Positions 45,803 through 56,394 of a DNA stretch of 64,000 nucleotides are shown piece by piece. This stretch comes from CAYNVQ01 sp964400735 (GTDB taxonomy: Bacteria > Acidobacteriota > Aminicenantia > Aminicenantales > Aminicenantaceae). The notes under the pieces are model-generated. The model was not told the origin of the DNA and made no database searches. It was given only the letters and a program-made list of their open reading frames with translations. The stretch covers positions 60,284-124,283 of the forward strand of contig CAYNVQ010000011.1 of assembly GCA_964400735.1 (NCBI GenBank). The letters are read 5' to 3'. A program made the translations under genes and the position numbers. Numbering within the stretch: position 1 is the first letter of the stretch; every line of letters starts with the position of its first letter.

Positions 45803-48355
45803 TTGGCCAATACCTGTCCCAAATGTCATTTTGAAAATCCAGAGGGAACACGTTTCTGCGGAAATTGTGCGACTTCTTTAACTTCTTCAGAAAAAGATTC
45901 TGTTGCCCGCACGGCAACCATGGAAACACCTCTCGAGGGATTCGCCAGAGGATCGACATTTGCTGGACGGTACGAGATCATCGAAGAGCTGGGCAGCGGA
46001 GGCATGGGAAGGGTCTATAGAGTGGAAGACAAAAAGGTAGGGGAAGAAGTCGCTCTCAAAGTCATCTTTCCTGGAATGGCTGTCTCCTCAAAGACCCTGG
46101 AAAGGTTCCGTAACGAGCTGAAAGTAGCGAGGAAGATAAAACACAAAAATGTCTGCCAAATGTTCGATCTCGGGGAAGATGCGGGAATCTATTTCATCAC
46201 AATGGAGTATGTACCAGGGGAAAACCTAAAAAGCTTCATCAAGAGGGCGAAGCGTCTGGACATAGGATCAGCCGTTTCTCTGGCCAAGGAGATCTGTGAA
46301 GGTATGGCAGCCGCTCATAAGCTGGGCATTATCCACCGTGATTTGAAGTCGAGCAATATCATGATCGACGATGAAGGGGAGGCCCGGATCATGGACTTTG
46401 GGATTGCCCGGTCTCTTGAGTCCAAGAAACTTACAGGCGAAGGCAAGGTTGTGGGGACCCCACAGTACATGTCTCCAGAACAGATCAGTGGAGAGGAATT
46501 GGACCGAAGGTCGGATATTTACTCGTTCGGGATAATCCTCTATGAGATGTTGACCGGGAATGTTCCTTTCGACGGGGATACCTCTTTAGCCATAGCCTAT
46601 CAGCATAAAAATGAGCCGCCTGTAAATCCACGCGATTTCAATCCGCACATTCCAAACGATTTGAGCCATTTGATACTGAAATGCATGGAAAAAAACAGAG
46701 AAGAGAGATACCAGAGCGCCGAGGAACTGTTCTCTGAACTCACCAAGATCGAGGGAAAAATACCCACAGGCGAAAAAGCCATTCCCGAGAGAAGATCAAA
46801 GCTACGCCTGAAGCGCAGGAGAACTCGACTCCAGTCTGTTTTGTGGCCGGGCCTTATTTTTACCGTTTTTGTCATGATCTTTGGGTATATTTATCTGAAC
46901 CGGATGTGGCAAACAGAAAGCACGAAGTGGAAAAATTCTATCGCGGTGCTTCCTTTCGAAGATAAAAGCGAGGCAGGAAATCATGATCCATTATGCGAGG
47001 AAATGACGTTCTCTCTCATCACGAATCTATCCAATTGCGAGGGATTGAAAGTCATCCCATACCGCTCCGTCAGCCTCTATGGAGAGAAAACAAAAAGCAA
47101 TAAAGAGATCGGAGAAGAATTTGGCGTTAACACGATTCTGGTGCCTTATCTGAAAGTAGAGAGAGAAAAAATCCAGGTCCGAGCCCAGCTCGTTAATGCA
47201 AGCCAAAATTTTGTCATCTATACTTTTGAAAGAAGCTGTGATGAGGAAAAAATTTTTGAGTTACGGAACGATTTGTTCTTGGATATATCAAACCAATTGG
47301 GAGTGAAACTCACTCCAGAGAAGTTAAGTGGATTCACGAAGAGAGAACCCGAAAGAATCGAGACTTATAATTTTTATATAATAGGCAGACACTTTGATAA
47401 AAAATATTCTGACCTGGAGAATGAAAAGGATTTTGAGGCAGCCGTCCAGAATTATGGAAAGGCCATCGAAATAGAGAAGGATTTTGCCCTAGCTTATTGG
47501 GGCCTAGGCAATGTCTATCATACCCGCTTTGTCAGCAGCGACGATTCAGAATGGATGGATTTCGATTCGATGAAGGAGAATTACACAAAGGCTTATCAAA
47601 TCAATCCCGAATTACCAGAAGCGAATGTTGGGCTTGGGTGGGCCAATTTTTATGTAGGGGAATGGGATGAAGCCTTCCTGTATTATAAGCGAGCCTTTGA
47701 GTTGGGGAAAAATAATGCGGAAATCATTTATCTCGTCGGAGGATTTTTCAAAGATATCGGCTTATACGATAAAGCGATTGAATTGTATTTGAGAGCCATA
47801 TTGATCGACCCTGTAAACCCAGACTATCGGGATTTATGCGCCTATTGTTACATGAATATGGGAGAGTATGAGAAAGCAGCGGAGCAAATTCAAAAGGCAT
47901 TGGAGTTCGACCCAGAAGACACATACTTCCGTCTTTTTTATGCGCGACAACTCATCATGATGGCAAAATATGATGAAGCCGAACAAGCTATAGCCCAGGT
48001 TGAAAAGCAAGATGCAGACCTTCTTGAAATCCAGTATGTTCGCGCTTATAGATTTGCAGTCGGGGGAGACAAAGAAAAAGCCCTGGCTATCGTCCGTGAT
48101 CTGGATCCTTATGAATTTACCGCTCTAATCGCGCCCGTCTATTCCATTTTAGGAATGAAGGATAAAGCCATCGAAAATATCCAAGATGTCATCAAGAATG
48201 GCTTCTTTAAAGTGAAAACGTATCCTTATACCTATTATTCCCTGATAAAGAATCGTTTTTTTGACAGGCTTCGAGATGATCCGCGTTTTCAGAAGATCGT
48301 CAAGGAGGAAAAACAGAAATATCAAGAAAGGCTAAAAAAATATTCTGACTTATGA
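45803..48355 (+). CDS. Ser/Thr protein kinase with zinc ribbon and TPR sensor part
   Basis: The likely start is TTG 45803 (MANTCPKC), 6 nt after GAAGGGG; an earlier TTG at 45788 is possible. Cys pairs CPKC and CGNC form an N-terminal zinc ribbon. The kinase domain (about 57-320) has GSGGMGRVY, the Lys in VALKVIF, the catalytic loop HRDLKSSN and DFGIARS, so it should be active. One transmembrane helix (GLIFTVFVMIFGYIYL) separates it from an outside region with a TolB-like start (SIAVLPFEDKSEAGNHDPLC) and about eight TPR units (ALAYWGLGNVYHT, PEANVGLGWANFYVGEWDEA). It probably senses a periplasmic or membrane signal. The stop overlaps the next frame by 4 bp, though that gene starts later. Confidence 0.92.
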   Translation: MANTCPKCHFENPEGTRFCGNCATSLTSSEKDSVARTATMETPLEGFARGSTFAGRYEIIEELGSGGMGRVYRVEDKKVGEEVALKVIFPGMAVSSKTLERFRNELKVARKIKHKNVCQMFDLGEDAGIYFITMEYVPGENLKSFIKRAKRLDIGSAVSLAKEICEGMAAAHKLGIIHRDLKSSNIMIDDEGEARIMDFGIARSLESKKLTGEGKVVGTPQYMSPEQISGEELDRRSDIYSFGIILYEMLTGNVPFDGDTSLAIAYQHKNEPPVNPRDFNPHIPNDLSHLILKCMEKNREERYQSAEELFSELTKIEGKIPTGEKAIPERRSKLRLKRRRTRLQSVLWPGLIFTVFVMIFGYIYLNRMWQTESTKWKNSIAVLPFEDKSEAGNHDPLCEEMTFSLITNLSNCEGLKVIPYRSVSLYGEKTKSNKEIGEEFGVNTILVPYLKVEREKIQVRAQLVNASQNFVIYTFERSCDEEKIFELRNDLFLDISNQLGVKLTPEKLSGFTKREPERIETYNFYIIGRHFDKKYSDLENEKDFEAAVQNYGKAIEIEKDFALAYWGLGNVYHTRFVSSDDSEWMDFDSMKENYTKAYQINPELPEANVGLGWANFYVGEWDEAFLYYKRAFELGKNNAEIIYLVGGFFKDIGLYDKAIELYLRAILIDPVNPDYRDLCAYCYMNMGEYEKAAEQIQKALEFDPEDTYFRLFYARQLIMMAKYDEAEQAIAQVEKQDADLLEIQYVRAYRFAVGGDKEKALAIVRDLDPYEFTALIAPVYSILGMKDKAIENIQDVIKNGFFKVKTYPYTYYSLIKNRFFDRLRDDPRFQKIVKEEKQKYQERLKKYSDL

Positions 48356-48423
48356 TTGAAATCCCTTTTGAGGGAATTTACATAAAAAGAGTGTGTTCAT
48401 TTTTTTTAGCAAAGGAGGGTAAA

Positions 48424-48969
48424 ATGTCTTTTCCCAAAAAATCTTTTTTTCGACTTACCTTAGTCCTTCCTCTGGTTATTTTGCTTATTTTTACATTCTG
48501 CTTGCTGAAGCAGGGGGAGAGTGCGGAACAGCGAGGATCAGGAGAAAAGGTCAATTTGGCCAAATACGAAAAGGACTTTATGGCCCATTTGGAGGGGCTT
48601 TTCAGTGAACTAAGAGCACATTTTATGGATGGTGACTTTGAAGAAATGGCCGATCTGCTGGTCGATAGGACCGTTCTTTATATGCCAACTGGAAAAAGAA
48701 TAACGACGAAAGGTGAACTATTGACTTTCCTCAAGGAGAGAAAGAGCCCGGATGTTTTTGATTTGCGCTTCACTTTGGAGTTTAGCAAGGTGTTTATGGT
48801 GGCTGAACCGATAGACAGAGGTATGGACACAATTGATGCCATCGGTCATTCAATAATCACCTACCACATAATAGAGAAAAAGGGAGAAGCCATAACGAAC
48901 ACCACTGGTTCTGCGGAATACGATGCGCCGCATCCGAAAAAGTGTGTGTGGGGCAAAACTGAAGGATAA
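48424..48969 (+). CDS. Exported NTF2-like (SnoaL/DUF4440-type) protein
   Basis: The start at ATG 48424 is supported by AAAGGAGG 6 nt upstream; the frame is open further upstream to 48352 but without support. The 181-residue product has a signal peptide or anchor (LTLVLPLVILLIFTFCLL). The part after it (AHFMDGDFEEMADLLVDRTV, then LYMPTGKRITTKGELLTFLK) has the layout of NTF2-like domains of the SnoaL/DUF4440 group, which often bind small ligands. It lies 69 bp after the kinase and may be cotranscribed. Confidence 0.7.
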   Translation: MSFPKKSFFRLTLVLPLVILLIFTFCLLKQGESAEQRGSGEKVNLAKYEKDFMAHLEGLFSELRAHFMDGDFEEMADLLVDRTVLYMPTGKRITTKGELLTFLKERKSPDVFDLRFTLEFSKVFMVAEPIDRGMDTIDAIGHSIITYHIIEKKGEAITNTTGSAEYDAPHPKKCVWGKTEG

Positions 48970-49031
48970 TCATCAACGACTTGAACACAGAAAGCTTGTC
49001 CGTCATTTTTTCCCCTTGGAGAAATAGGTAT

Positions 49032-50579
49032 TCATTTTTCGAGTGCACGGCGTATGAATTCTTCCACATCCTTGTGGAGCTTTTGATGGGCGGTTTTGCG
49101 GACATACATCATGTGCCCTGATTCATAGTAGGTCATGGTGATGTTCTTTTGCAGTTCATGGGCCAAGTCCATGTGGGCGACGGTGTAATCGGCGTCGAAA
49201 TAAGGTGTGGCGAAATCGTAATATCCACTGGCGATGAGGACCTTTAGCTGGGGATTTATGTGCATGGCCTGGCGCAGTATCTCGGCCGTGTTGAGGTAAC
49301 CACTGCCGTCCGGTTTCAAGGGCCAGGGCTGTACTCCTGCCAAATAATTATAGGGGAGGTCATTTTCATACCCCAAGTCCCTGCGGATGTAGTCGTTGAT
49401 CAAGGCCACGTAGGACCCGATGACGATCGACCAGCTCTGGTCGAAATCGGGAGCTTCACCGGCCGATTCCCGGTCGATACCTGTATACCGGGTATCCAGT
49501 CTCCCCACAGTCTTTCCCTGATCGCGAAGGAGTTCTTTGTAAAAGCGGTTTTCCGTGACTCTCATGTTCGAGCGCTCGAGGAATTCCTCCGATAATCCGG
49601 TGAAAGAGGAAAGTTTCTTGATGATTTCCGTTCTTTCGTCTGGATCGAGTTTGTTTCCTTTGAGGAGCGCCAGAGCAAACTCATTGAGGGCGAAATCTTC
49701 GGCCTTATCCAGAGCCTGCCTGAGATCGCCCGATAATTCCGGCGCCAGCTTGCCGTGATACCACGCCGCGGCTGTGTAGGAAGGTAGGAACATGATGTAA
49801 GCCATGTCGTTCCCGATGCTCCAATCGGTATTCTGCCAGTTCAATACCACAGAGATAAGGATCACGCCGTTTAAAAACATCCCGTAACGGGTCTGCAGAT
49901 GGTTGGCCAAACCGGAAACGCGGGTTGTGGCATAGCTTTCTCCGGCCAGAAACTTGGGCGATAGCCATCTTTTGTTGCGGGTGACGTAAAGACGGATGAA
50001 TTCGCCCACAGACTCGACATCCTTCTCGAAACCGTAAAATTGGGCGGGGTCCTCTCCTGGCGTGGCCCTGCTGTACCCAGTTGATATAGGGTCTATAAAC
50101 ACCAGGTCGGCCAAATCCAGGACACAGAATTCATTGTCGACCAGTTTTCCGGGAGGCGGGAGCAGGGGAAAGCCTTCATCGTCCAGGAGTGATTTTTTGG
50201 GCCCGAATGCTCCCAGATGGACCCAAACAGCCGCGCCTCCTGGCCCTCCGTTGAAGCAGAACATGATCGGTCTCTGGGACGGATCCTTAACCCCATCTTT
50301 GTTGTAGGCGATATAAAAGATCGATCCCTTGGCTTTTCCCTCCTCTGTTCTCAACAGAATAGTGCCGGCCGTGGCTGTATAGTCGATCGGCGTTCCTTGG
50401 AGAACGATTCTGTGTTTGGTGACCGAGGCCGTCTCCTTTACCGCGTAGGAATTTTTTCCCTCAACCAGTTTGGGAGCCGGGACCTCTTTAGTCTGCTGAA
50501 TGGGAAAAGCTTTTGACCAAGGGATGAGAGCTGCCAACACAAAAAAGACACAAAAACTCATCGCCCATGTTTTCTTCAT
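49032..50579 (-). CDS. S10-family serine carboxypeptidase-like protein
   Basis: A 515-residue exported protein of the alpha/beta-hydrolase fold. A signal peptide (SFCVFFVLAALIPWSKA) is followed by FCFNGGPGGAAVWVHLGAFG, the oxyanion-forming Gly-rich segment of S10 carboxypeptidases, LADLVFIDPISTGYSR, the nucleophile motif AGESYATTR (Ser about 200), ASGYYDFATPYFDADYTV (Asp) and YYESGHMMYV (His). All three catalytic residues are present. It likely trims peptides from their C-termini outside the cytoplasm. It is a single gene, convergent with the NTF2-like gene. Confidence 0.88.
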   Translation of the reverse strand: MKKTWAMSFCVFFVLAALIPWSKAFPIQQTKEVPAPKLVEGKNSYAVKETASVTKHRIVLQGTPIDYTATAGTILLRTEEGKAKGSIFYIAYNKDGVKDPSQRPIMFCFNGGPGGAAVWVHLGAFGPKKSLLDDEGFPLLPPPGKLVDNEFCVLDLADLVFIDPISTGYSRATPGEDPAQFYGFEKDVESVGEFIRLYVTRNKRWLSPKFLAGESYATTRVSGLANHLQTRYGMFLNGVILISVVLNWQNTDWSIGNDMAYIMFLPSYTAAAWYHGKLAPELSGDLRQALDKAEDFALNEFALALLKGNKLDPDERTEIIKKLSSFTGLSEEFLERSNMRVTENRFYKELLRDQGKTVGRLDTRYTGIDRESAGEAPDFDQSWSIVIGSYVALINDYIRRDLGYENDLPYNYLAGVQPWPLKPDGSGYLNTAEILRQAMHINPQLKVLIASGYYDFATPYFDADYTVAHMDLAHELQKNITMTYYESGHMMYVRKTAHQKLHKDVEEFIRRALEK

Positions 50580-50787
50580 GATCTTATCTCCTCCATCTGT
50601 TGACTTTTCTCTAGTCTACCATACCGGAAATTTTTGGGAAAAGAAAATATGAATAAAAAAATGTTGCTTAAAGGACAGTATACTCTGGCCTTATTCATAA
50701 TGCCATGACACAGTATGATTGATTCATTGTCGTTAGGCTAGCGCCTTAGTATGTCGGGGCGGCTGGCTGGCCGGGCATGAGAATGGG

Positions 50788-52998
50788 TTATATCCTATTC
50801 AAGGAATGAAGGAAACGGCGGCAGGCTTGAGTCGAATCGAGGAAAAATCGGGCATGGGTGGTAGCATATCCTATCTTTATCGAGAAGGCTCCCTCCGGCA
50901 GAGCCTTGAACAGATCTTCATCTGTCCAGTCGTCCCCTATGGCCAACACAAAATCGTAGGCATCTGTCATCAACAAATCGCGGGCTGCCTGTCCCTTATT
51001 GATCCCCCCTGGCCGGATTTCGATGACCTTTTTTCCGTGCATGAGCTGCAGGTCCGTATTGGCGAGAAATTCGTTAAGATTGTCGAATAGTTCGTGGGAA
51101 CGAATCTCTCCGAGCTCGGGATTGGCTTTGCGGTAGTGCCAGGCCAGACCCAATTCTTTCTCTTCCACGAACGATCCAGGCACCCTCGTCTCGTAGGTTT
51201 TCAGGATGGGCATCACTTGTGTCTTCCAGTCGGTCTTCACGGTCTTTAGGGCTTTCCATCCGGAATTTTTGCCCAGCCGGATCCACGCGCCATGCTCGGC
51301 GACTAGGGAACAGGGAAGATCTCCCAGCCACTGTTCCATGGTCGAACGGTCGCGACCGCTGATAATGGCCACTTGATTCTTCCTCTTTTTTGCCAAACCG
51401 AGCAATAGCCTTTTTAGTTCCATATCGGGCTCGGCATCTTCGGGTTTCTTGGCGAAAGAGATCAAGGTCCCATCGTAATCGAACATCAAAAGACGTTTTG
51501 AGCCTTCCTGGTAGTCGGAAAGAAGCTTTTTCTTCCATTTATCGGTCAGCTTCCGGTGTTCCCTTTGATACTTCCGTTTTTTCATTTCTTCCATACCGGA
51601 AATGAAGCTTCGGGTCCAGTGAAAAATATCATAGTCGATGATGCGCTGCCGCATGGTTTTCATCCTCCGCGCCTGTTCCTCTTTTGGCATTTCCAGGGCC
51701 TGAACGAGGGCGGTGACAATATCTTCTCTGCTGTAGACATTCACCACAAGAGCCTCGCCCAGTTCAGCTTCGGCTCCAGCGGTTCCGCTCAGGATCAGAA
51801 CTCCTGAATCATCTGTCCGGGAGGCCACATATTCCTTGGCCACGAGATTCATTCCATCCCGTACCGGGGTAACCAGGGCGATATCCGCGATGGCATAGAG
51901 GGGCAGAAGCCGTTGAAAGGGAAAAGAACGGTACAGGTAAAAGATAGGCATCCAGCCTGGGGTCCCGAATCGTCCGTTGATTTTTCCCACCAAGCTTTCC
52001 ACTTCCTGTTTAAGGAGGATGTAATCCCTGACCTTGGTCCTAGATGGGACGCAGAGCATGATGTAAACCAGCTTCTCCCGCCATTCTGGGTGGCGGGAGA
52101 GAAAACTTTCAAAGGCCTGTAGCCGGTGAGGGATCCCCTTTGAATAATCCAGCCGGTCGACGGAGAGAATGACTTTTCGATCTTTTTTTTCGATGGCCTT
52201 TTGGAATTTTCGAATATCTTTTTGAGTCGATTCCTCCTGAAGCAATTTCATGATGTTTTGAGCGTCGACTCCCATAGGAAAATTATCGGCCAGGACGATA
52301 CGGTCGCCGAAGGAGACGGCCCCGAATTTATGTTCCAGTCCCTTCAGGCGAAGAACACTGCTCAAAAAATGTCGGGCGTATTCGTAGGTATGGAAACCGA
52401 CCAGATCGGATCCCAACAATCCCTCCAGCACTTCGTTGCGCCAGGGCAGTATGCGGAAAATCTCTGAAGAGGGAAAAGGAATATGAAGAAAGAAACCGAT
52501 GTCACTTTGAGGGAAATAGGTCCGCAAAAGATGAGGAAGCAGCATCAGGTGATAGTCGTGGACCCAAAAGGTATCCTTTTCTGTGGATACTTGAATGATC
52601 TTTTTAAAAAATTTTTGGTTGACTCGCTGGTAGGCCTCCCATTCGGGCTTTTCGAAGGTGCAGTAGCTGGTAAAATAATGGAAAAGTGGCCAGAGAGTCC
52701 GGTTGGAAAAGCCGTAGTAGTATCTATCGATTTCGCTGCGGTTCAAAAATATAGGGAAGCATTTATGCTTTTCTCTCAGCGTCGATTCGATGATTCTCTG
52801 TTCTTTGCCGCTTTCCGGAATACAACCCGGCCATCCGAAGAAAATGACCTTTTTTTCTTTATGGAGTGCCCTTAATGCGGTAGCCAGGCCGCCCGGGCTC
52901 GGCTGGATTTCAAGCTTTCCTTTTCTTTTGGAGATGCTGACAGGAAGCCGGTTGGATACGATAATGAGCCTGCCTGATTGTTGCTTTGTTGAAGACAT
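50788..52998 (-). CDS. otsAB: Fused trehalose-6-phosphate synthase/phosphatase
   Basis: A 736-residue cytoplasmic enzyme joining OtsA and OtsB activities. The N-terminal part (about 1-480) is a GT20 glycosyltransferase: [12 protein letters not shown] at the start, [38 protein letters not shown] and [19 protein letters not shown]. It makes trehalose-6-phosphate from UDP-glucose and glucose-6-phosphate. The C-terminal HAD domain (about 490-730) has [13 protein letters not shown] (nucleophile Asp), [13 protein letters not shown] and [16 protein letters not shown], and removes the phosphate. The product is trehalose, an osmo- and stress protectant. Such fusions are common in plants and several bacterial phyla. 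Confidence 0.95.
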   Translation of the reverse strand: MSSTKQQSGRLIIVSNRLPVSISKRKGKLEIQPSPGGLATALRALHKEKKVIFFGWPGCIPESGKEQRIIESTLREKHKCFPIFLNRSEIDRYYYGFSNRTLWPLFHYFTSYCTFEKPEWEAYQRVNQKFFKKIIQVSTEKDTFWVHDYHLMLLPHLLRTYFPQSDIGFFLHIPFPSSEIFRILPWRNEVLEGLLGSDLVGFHTYEYARHFLSSVLRLKGLEHKFGAVSFGDRIVLADNFPMGVDAQNIMKLLQEESTQKDIRKFQKAIEKKDRKVILSVDRLDYSKGIPHRLQAFESFLSRHPEWREKLVYIMLCVPSRTKVRDYILLKQEVESLVGKINGRFGTPGWMPIFYLYRSFPFQRLLPLYAIADIALVTPVRDGMNLVAKEYVASRTDDSGVLILSGTAGAEAELGEALVVNVYSREDIVTALVQALEMPKEEQARRMKTMRQRIIDYDIFHWTRSFISGMEEMKKRKYQREHRKLTDKWKKKLLSDYQEGSKRLLMFDYDGTLISFAKKPEDAEPDMELKRLLLGLAKKRKNQVAIISGRDRSTMEQWLGDLPCSLVAEHGAWIRLGKNSGWKALKTVKTDWKTQVMPILKTYETRVPGSFVEEKELGLAWHYRKANPELGEIRSHELFDNLNEFLANTDLQLMHGKKVIEIRPGGINKGQAARDLLMTDAYDFVLAIGDDWTDEDLFKALPEGAFSIKIGYATTHARFFLDSTQACRRFLHSLNRI

Positions 52999-53060
52999 GG
53001 TGCCTTGTTAGTTTTAGTTTAACCTCTAAACGGGAAAAGTTCAAATCTCGTCAGAGCCAG

Positions 53061-53359
53061 GCATTTCCAAAACCGTGATGATTTTCGATCTGGAAGGGAA
53101 GCTGAAGAGGAAGCCATCCGGAGACGAGCGGGCATGGAAAGTAAGCTTTGCTGGCAGGTTGGAGAGCGAGCCGAGGAATAAGCAGGTTTTAATTGATTTG
53201 GTTTACAAATCAATGGGGGATCCAAGGGGGCATGACCCCTTGGTCGCAGGGCAAAGCCCGAGAAGGGGCAGTTCCCCCTCCAAGGAGTCGATGGGGAAAA
53301 ACAGCGGGCTGACGTTTCAGCTACGCTGATAGTTGCTTTATCACGGTATTGGGAATGCT
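53061..53359. repeat. Repeat-family copy A (MITE-like)
   Basis: About 299 bp bounded by GCATTTCCAAAACCGTGAT on the left and the inverted, slightly diverged form at 53341-53359. The ends resemble those of the MITE at 25239-25581. The left interior (AGAGGAAGCCATCCGGAG, then GAGCGAGCCGAGGAATAAG) recurs at 62466-62540; the right 90 bp recur inverted at 63904-64000. No transposase. The rest of 52999-53546 holds no gene. Confidence 0.65.
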
Positions 53360-53546
53360 TCTCTGAGCCAGTCCAGAAATGTAATCTAAATTTGAGAACA
53401 GAGGGAAATGTTCGATCCCGATAACGCTGTCCTCGATGCTCTGATTCGCAGCTTGATTTTAGGTCCTCGAGGCATTCGAGACGCGTCTATAAACAGGAGA
53501 GATAATAGGGCGAGATGTCCAGCTAGCTGAAATTTCTGTTAAAAAG

Positions 53547-55091
53547 TTAGGATAATGTAAAAAGCGATTCTAAATCTTTCATACGTCTTGGGCCCCGCAA
53601 TTTTCTTATGGCTTTAGCCTCGATCTGTCTGACGCGCTCTCGGGTAACCTTGAATTTCTGACCCACTTCTTCCAGCGTGTGTTCGTTACCGCTTCCTATC
53701 CCAAATCGCATTTTCAAAACGGCGGCCTCCCGTTCGTTCAAAGACCTCAGAACTTTTTCGATCTTTTCTTTTCGGTTCGTCCGGATGAATACATCATCGG
53801 GCGCAAGTGATTTATTGTCCTCGATAAAATCCTTTAATGAGCTGTCTCCATCCTCTCCGATCGGCGTTTCGATGGAGACGGGCACCATGGCGATCTTCAT
53901 GATCTTTCTCACTTTTCCGACAGGAAGTTTCATCATTCTGGCTATTTCTTCTTGTGTCGGCTCTCGGCCGTTTTTTTGAACCATGAGCTGGCAGATTTTA
54001 TTCATGCGCATGATGGTTTCATTCATATGCACGGGAACTCTTATCGTCCGTGCTTGATCGGCGACTGCCCTGGATATGGCCTGCCTTATCCACCACGTGG
54101 CATAGGTTGAAAATTTATATCCCCTCCGGTAGTCGAATTTATCTACGGCTTTCATCAGTCCCATGTTTCCCTCTTGAATCAGATCCAGAAATTGGAGGTT
54201 GCGGTTCGTGTATTTTTTAGCGATAGCAACGACCAGACGTAAATTTGCTTTGACCAATTCCTTTTTTGCCTGATGGGCAATAGATTTTTCATGATAGATC
54301 AGCAGCATAAGGCTACCTAAAGGGCCGATATCGAGCCCAATGTCTCTTTTCAATTTTCTCAATCCCTTTTGGACTACCGCTATTCTGGCGCTGTATTCTT
54401 TTTTTTTGTTGGGACTCCTTGATCTTTGTAACAGAAGCCTTGCCTCTTCTTCAGTTTTGACGAGCTTCAGGATAATTTCGAATTTTTTGTAGAGTTCCTC
54501 CGCTATCTCCTCGAAAATGAATGGCTTAATACGGGTTTTCTCAATCAGTTCTATGATACGGATAACAAGACGCCCCCTTTCGAAGGCGTTCTTTTTCCTT
54601 CTGGGGATCGTCCTTAATTGAGTGGCTAAATCTTCAATCCTCTTGATAATAGATACAATCCGGTTCTTTTTATCCTGGTCTCCTCCCTCAGTCAGATCTT
54701 CCTCGCTATCGTCGAAAAACCGATCGATTATATCCGGATTTTCCTTTACCTCCTCATAGATCCGGTCTATTCTTTTGGTCAACAATCTCGTTTGGGCGAT
54801 GGCCTTGATTATTCTTAGGCTGCTTTTTTCGATCCGTTTGGCGATCATCACTTCACCATCCCGGGTGAGGAGCGAGGTTTTTCCCATATCGGCCAAATAA
54901 AGCCGGACTGGATCCGTAGTGTGTTTGAGACCTTCGATAGGAAAGCCGTTGTTTTTTTGAGCGAATTTATTTTTCTGAAGATGGAAAGATTTTTGTTTTC
55001 CATTGGCGGAATCGACAAAATCATCGAGATTCATTTCAAAATATGGATTGTTCAAAAACAATTGCTTCGGTCGTTTTTGATTTTTTCCCAT
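53547..55091 (-). CDS. rpoD: RNA polymerase primary sigma factor (RpoD type)
   Basis: A 514-residue sigma-70. Region 1.2 is [20 protein letters not shown] (about 61-80); region 2 has [20 protein letters not shown] and [40 protein letters not shown]; region 3 follows with [14 protein letters not shown], and region 4 ends with [20 protein letters not shown] and AKAIRKLRG. The N-terminal about 60 residues lack a typical acidic region 1.1. A charged non-conserved insert lies between regions 1.2 and 2.1 (about 100-280). It is the third gene of an operon with usp and a small unknown gene, 15 nt downstream of the latter. It recognises housekeeping promoters. Confidence 0.93.
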   Translation of the reverse strand: MGKNQKRPKQLFLNNPYFEMNLDDFVDSANGKQKSFHLQKNKFAQKNNGFPIEGLKHTTDPVRLYLADMGKTSLLTRDGEVMIAKRIEKSSLRIIKAIAQTRLLTKRIDRIYEEVKENPDIIDRFFDDSEEDLTEGGDQDKKNRIVSIIKRIEDLATQLRTIPRRKKNAFERGRLVIRIIELIEKTRIKPFIFEEIAEELYKKFEIILKLVKTEEEARLLLQRSRSPNKKKEYSARIAVVQKGLRKLKRDIGLDIGPLGSLMLLIYHEKSIAHQAKKELVKANLRLVVAIAKKYTNRNLQFLDLIQEGNMGLMKAVDKFDYRRGYKFSTYATWWIRQAISRAVADQARTIRVPVHMNETIMRMNKICQLMVQKNGREPTQEEIARMMKLPVGKVRKIMKIAMVPVSIETPIGEDGDSSLKDFIEDNKSLAPDDVFIRTNRKEKIEKVLRSLNEREAAVLKMRFGIGSGNEHTLEEVGQKFKVTRERVRQIEAKAIRKLRGPRRMKDLESLFTLS

Positions 55092-55106
55092 TTTCCTGCT
55101 TGTCCT

Positions 55107-55499
55107 TCAATCCCTCCAGTTTTGGAAGGCGCTTTTGCTTTCCTCTATGGTCGCTTTCACTGCCTGGCGTTTGGATAAGCCCTCTTTGAGTTTATCCGAT
55201 ATTTCTCTCGTAAAAATGGCACGCAACAGAACGATATTTTCTTCATTCGATTTCAAGGTGTTTTGGATGACGCTCTTATTTTCGTCATCCATTTTTTCCA
55301 GCATTCCTTTCAGTTTCGGATGATTTATGGCCGATAGATAGCAAAGCTCGTAGACGAAAGCAAAGACATCTTTCAAGGATTTTTTGAAGGATTCTCGAGG
55401 CTGTCGCTCAGCCAAATTTTTGGCGGAAAAGCCTTTGGAAAAGGTGGATTCAACATCCTCCCACAATTCACCTAAAAAAGTTTCGAACGTACAAGCCAC
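55107..55499 (-). CDS. Unknown conserved-context protein between usp and rpoD
   Basis: A 130-residue soluble, mostly helical, charged protein (LWEDVESTFSKGFSAKNLAE, KRQAVKATIEESKSAFQNW). The start used is GTG 55499, preceded by AAGGA. The same frame extends upstream to the usp stop and encodes VKLKKKFDPEKVKDGE, which looks like real protein; a CTG at 55541 after GGAAAGGG would capture most of it. It lies in an operon with a universal stress protein and rpoD. I recognise no domain; a role in sigma-factor or stress control is only suggested by place. Confidence 0.65.
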   Translation of the reverse strand: MACTFETFLGELWEDVESTFSKGFSAKNLAERQPRESFKKSLKDVFAFVYELCYLSAINHPKLKGMLEKMDDENKSVIQNTLKSNEENIVLLRAIFTREISDKLKEGLSKRQAVKATIEESKSAFQNWRD

Positions 55500-55543
55500 C
55501 TCACCGTCCTTGACCTTTTCAGGATCGAATTTTTTTTTCAGCT

Positions 55544-56011
55544 TTACCCTTTCCTTTCTAAGGGGTTGCGAACGGTTAGGATCGGCACCGGAGAGATATG
55601 AGTGAGTTTTTCTGTCACCGATCCCAAAATGTGCTTTTTCCCGCTTTTCATCCCATGACGCGATATGACGATGAGATCGATTCTTTCTTTTTGTGCCTGT
55701 CGGACAATTTTTTCAGCCTCATCTCCGTGAGCGACCTTGATGTGTTTTTTCAAATCATTCCCGATTTTTTTATCGATTACCTCTTCGAGGGATTTTTCCG
55801 CCGAGGACTGAGGATTTTCGACATAGGCCGCAACGTTGAATGGAGATTTATCCTCTGGAGCTGGAGCAAACGGCGGGAGTGCAGGAATTACATGGATGAG
55901 GAAAAGTTTTGGCGCAAATTGAGAGGCCAGTTCTTTTGCGGTTTCGAGCGCTTCATAAAATGGTTCACTGAAGTCGGTCGGCAGCACCATTCTTTTAAGG
56001 GGTAACACCAT
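55544..56011 (-). CDS. Universal stress protein (UspA family)
   Basis: I choose ATG 56011 (MVLPLKRMVLPTDFSEPF), preceded by GGAG; a frame extension to 56134 lacks family resemblance. The 155-residue product has the UspA core: VLPTDFSEPFYEALETAKEL at the start, LFLIHVIPALPP, then KERIDLIVISRHGMKSGKKH, the ATP-binding-type glycine segment ILGSVTEKLTHISPVPILTV. It is the first gene of the usp-unknown-rpoD operon, a coupling of stress response and housekeeping sigma genes. Confidence 0.85.
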   Translation of the reverse strand: MVLPLKRMVLPTDFSEPFYEALETAKELASQFAPKLFLIHVIPALPPFAPAPEDKSPFNVAAYVENPQSSAEKSLEEVIDKKIGNDLKKHIKVAHGDEAEKIVRQAQKERIDLIVISRHGMKSGKKHILGSVTEKLTHISPVPILTVRNPLERKG

Positions 56012-56320
56012 GTGTCTCCAATAAGCCTCCGCAAACCTTTTGTAAGCCTTTCCCCATAAGAAAAATGCCCGGAAAAGACATTTTGGGAGGGACAGGAAGC
56101 AGATTAAATAAATTTCAAAGCCATTTTCAGTCATTCTCTCACATATCCACTCTTAAATCAAATCGTATTCATTGACGGGAATCGTTCTTGTTGCCGTGAT
56201 TGTTTTTTTTAGGATGCGGGGTGCTCCAGTGAGGAAGCCCTTCTTGGCGAGCGGAAATTGAAAAAAAATACTGTCACACAGGATGCAATTCTGTTTCTCA
56301 AGATATCGATCATAATAAAA

Positions 56321-56346
56321 TGGGGACATTAATTCGGGGACACATA
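56321..56346. repeat. REP-like GGGGACA remnants
   Basis: Two direct GGGGACA motifs (TGGGGACATTAATTCGGGGA, then CACATAAC) resemble cores of REP-like palindromes but the pairing arm is not preserved. The surrounding 56012-56394 contains no recognised gene; a short minus-strand frame across it is not convincing. Confidence 0.3.
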
Positions 56347-56394
56347 ACATAATTCCGAAGCTTGTGGATAAAAAGATAAGTGATGTATCCCCTA

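Noticed and set aside
56153..56350. 65-codon minus-strand frame over REP-like DNA
   Set aside because: Runs through the REP-like remnants, lacks a ribosome-binding site and shows no protein family.
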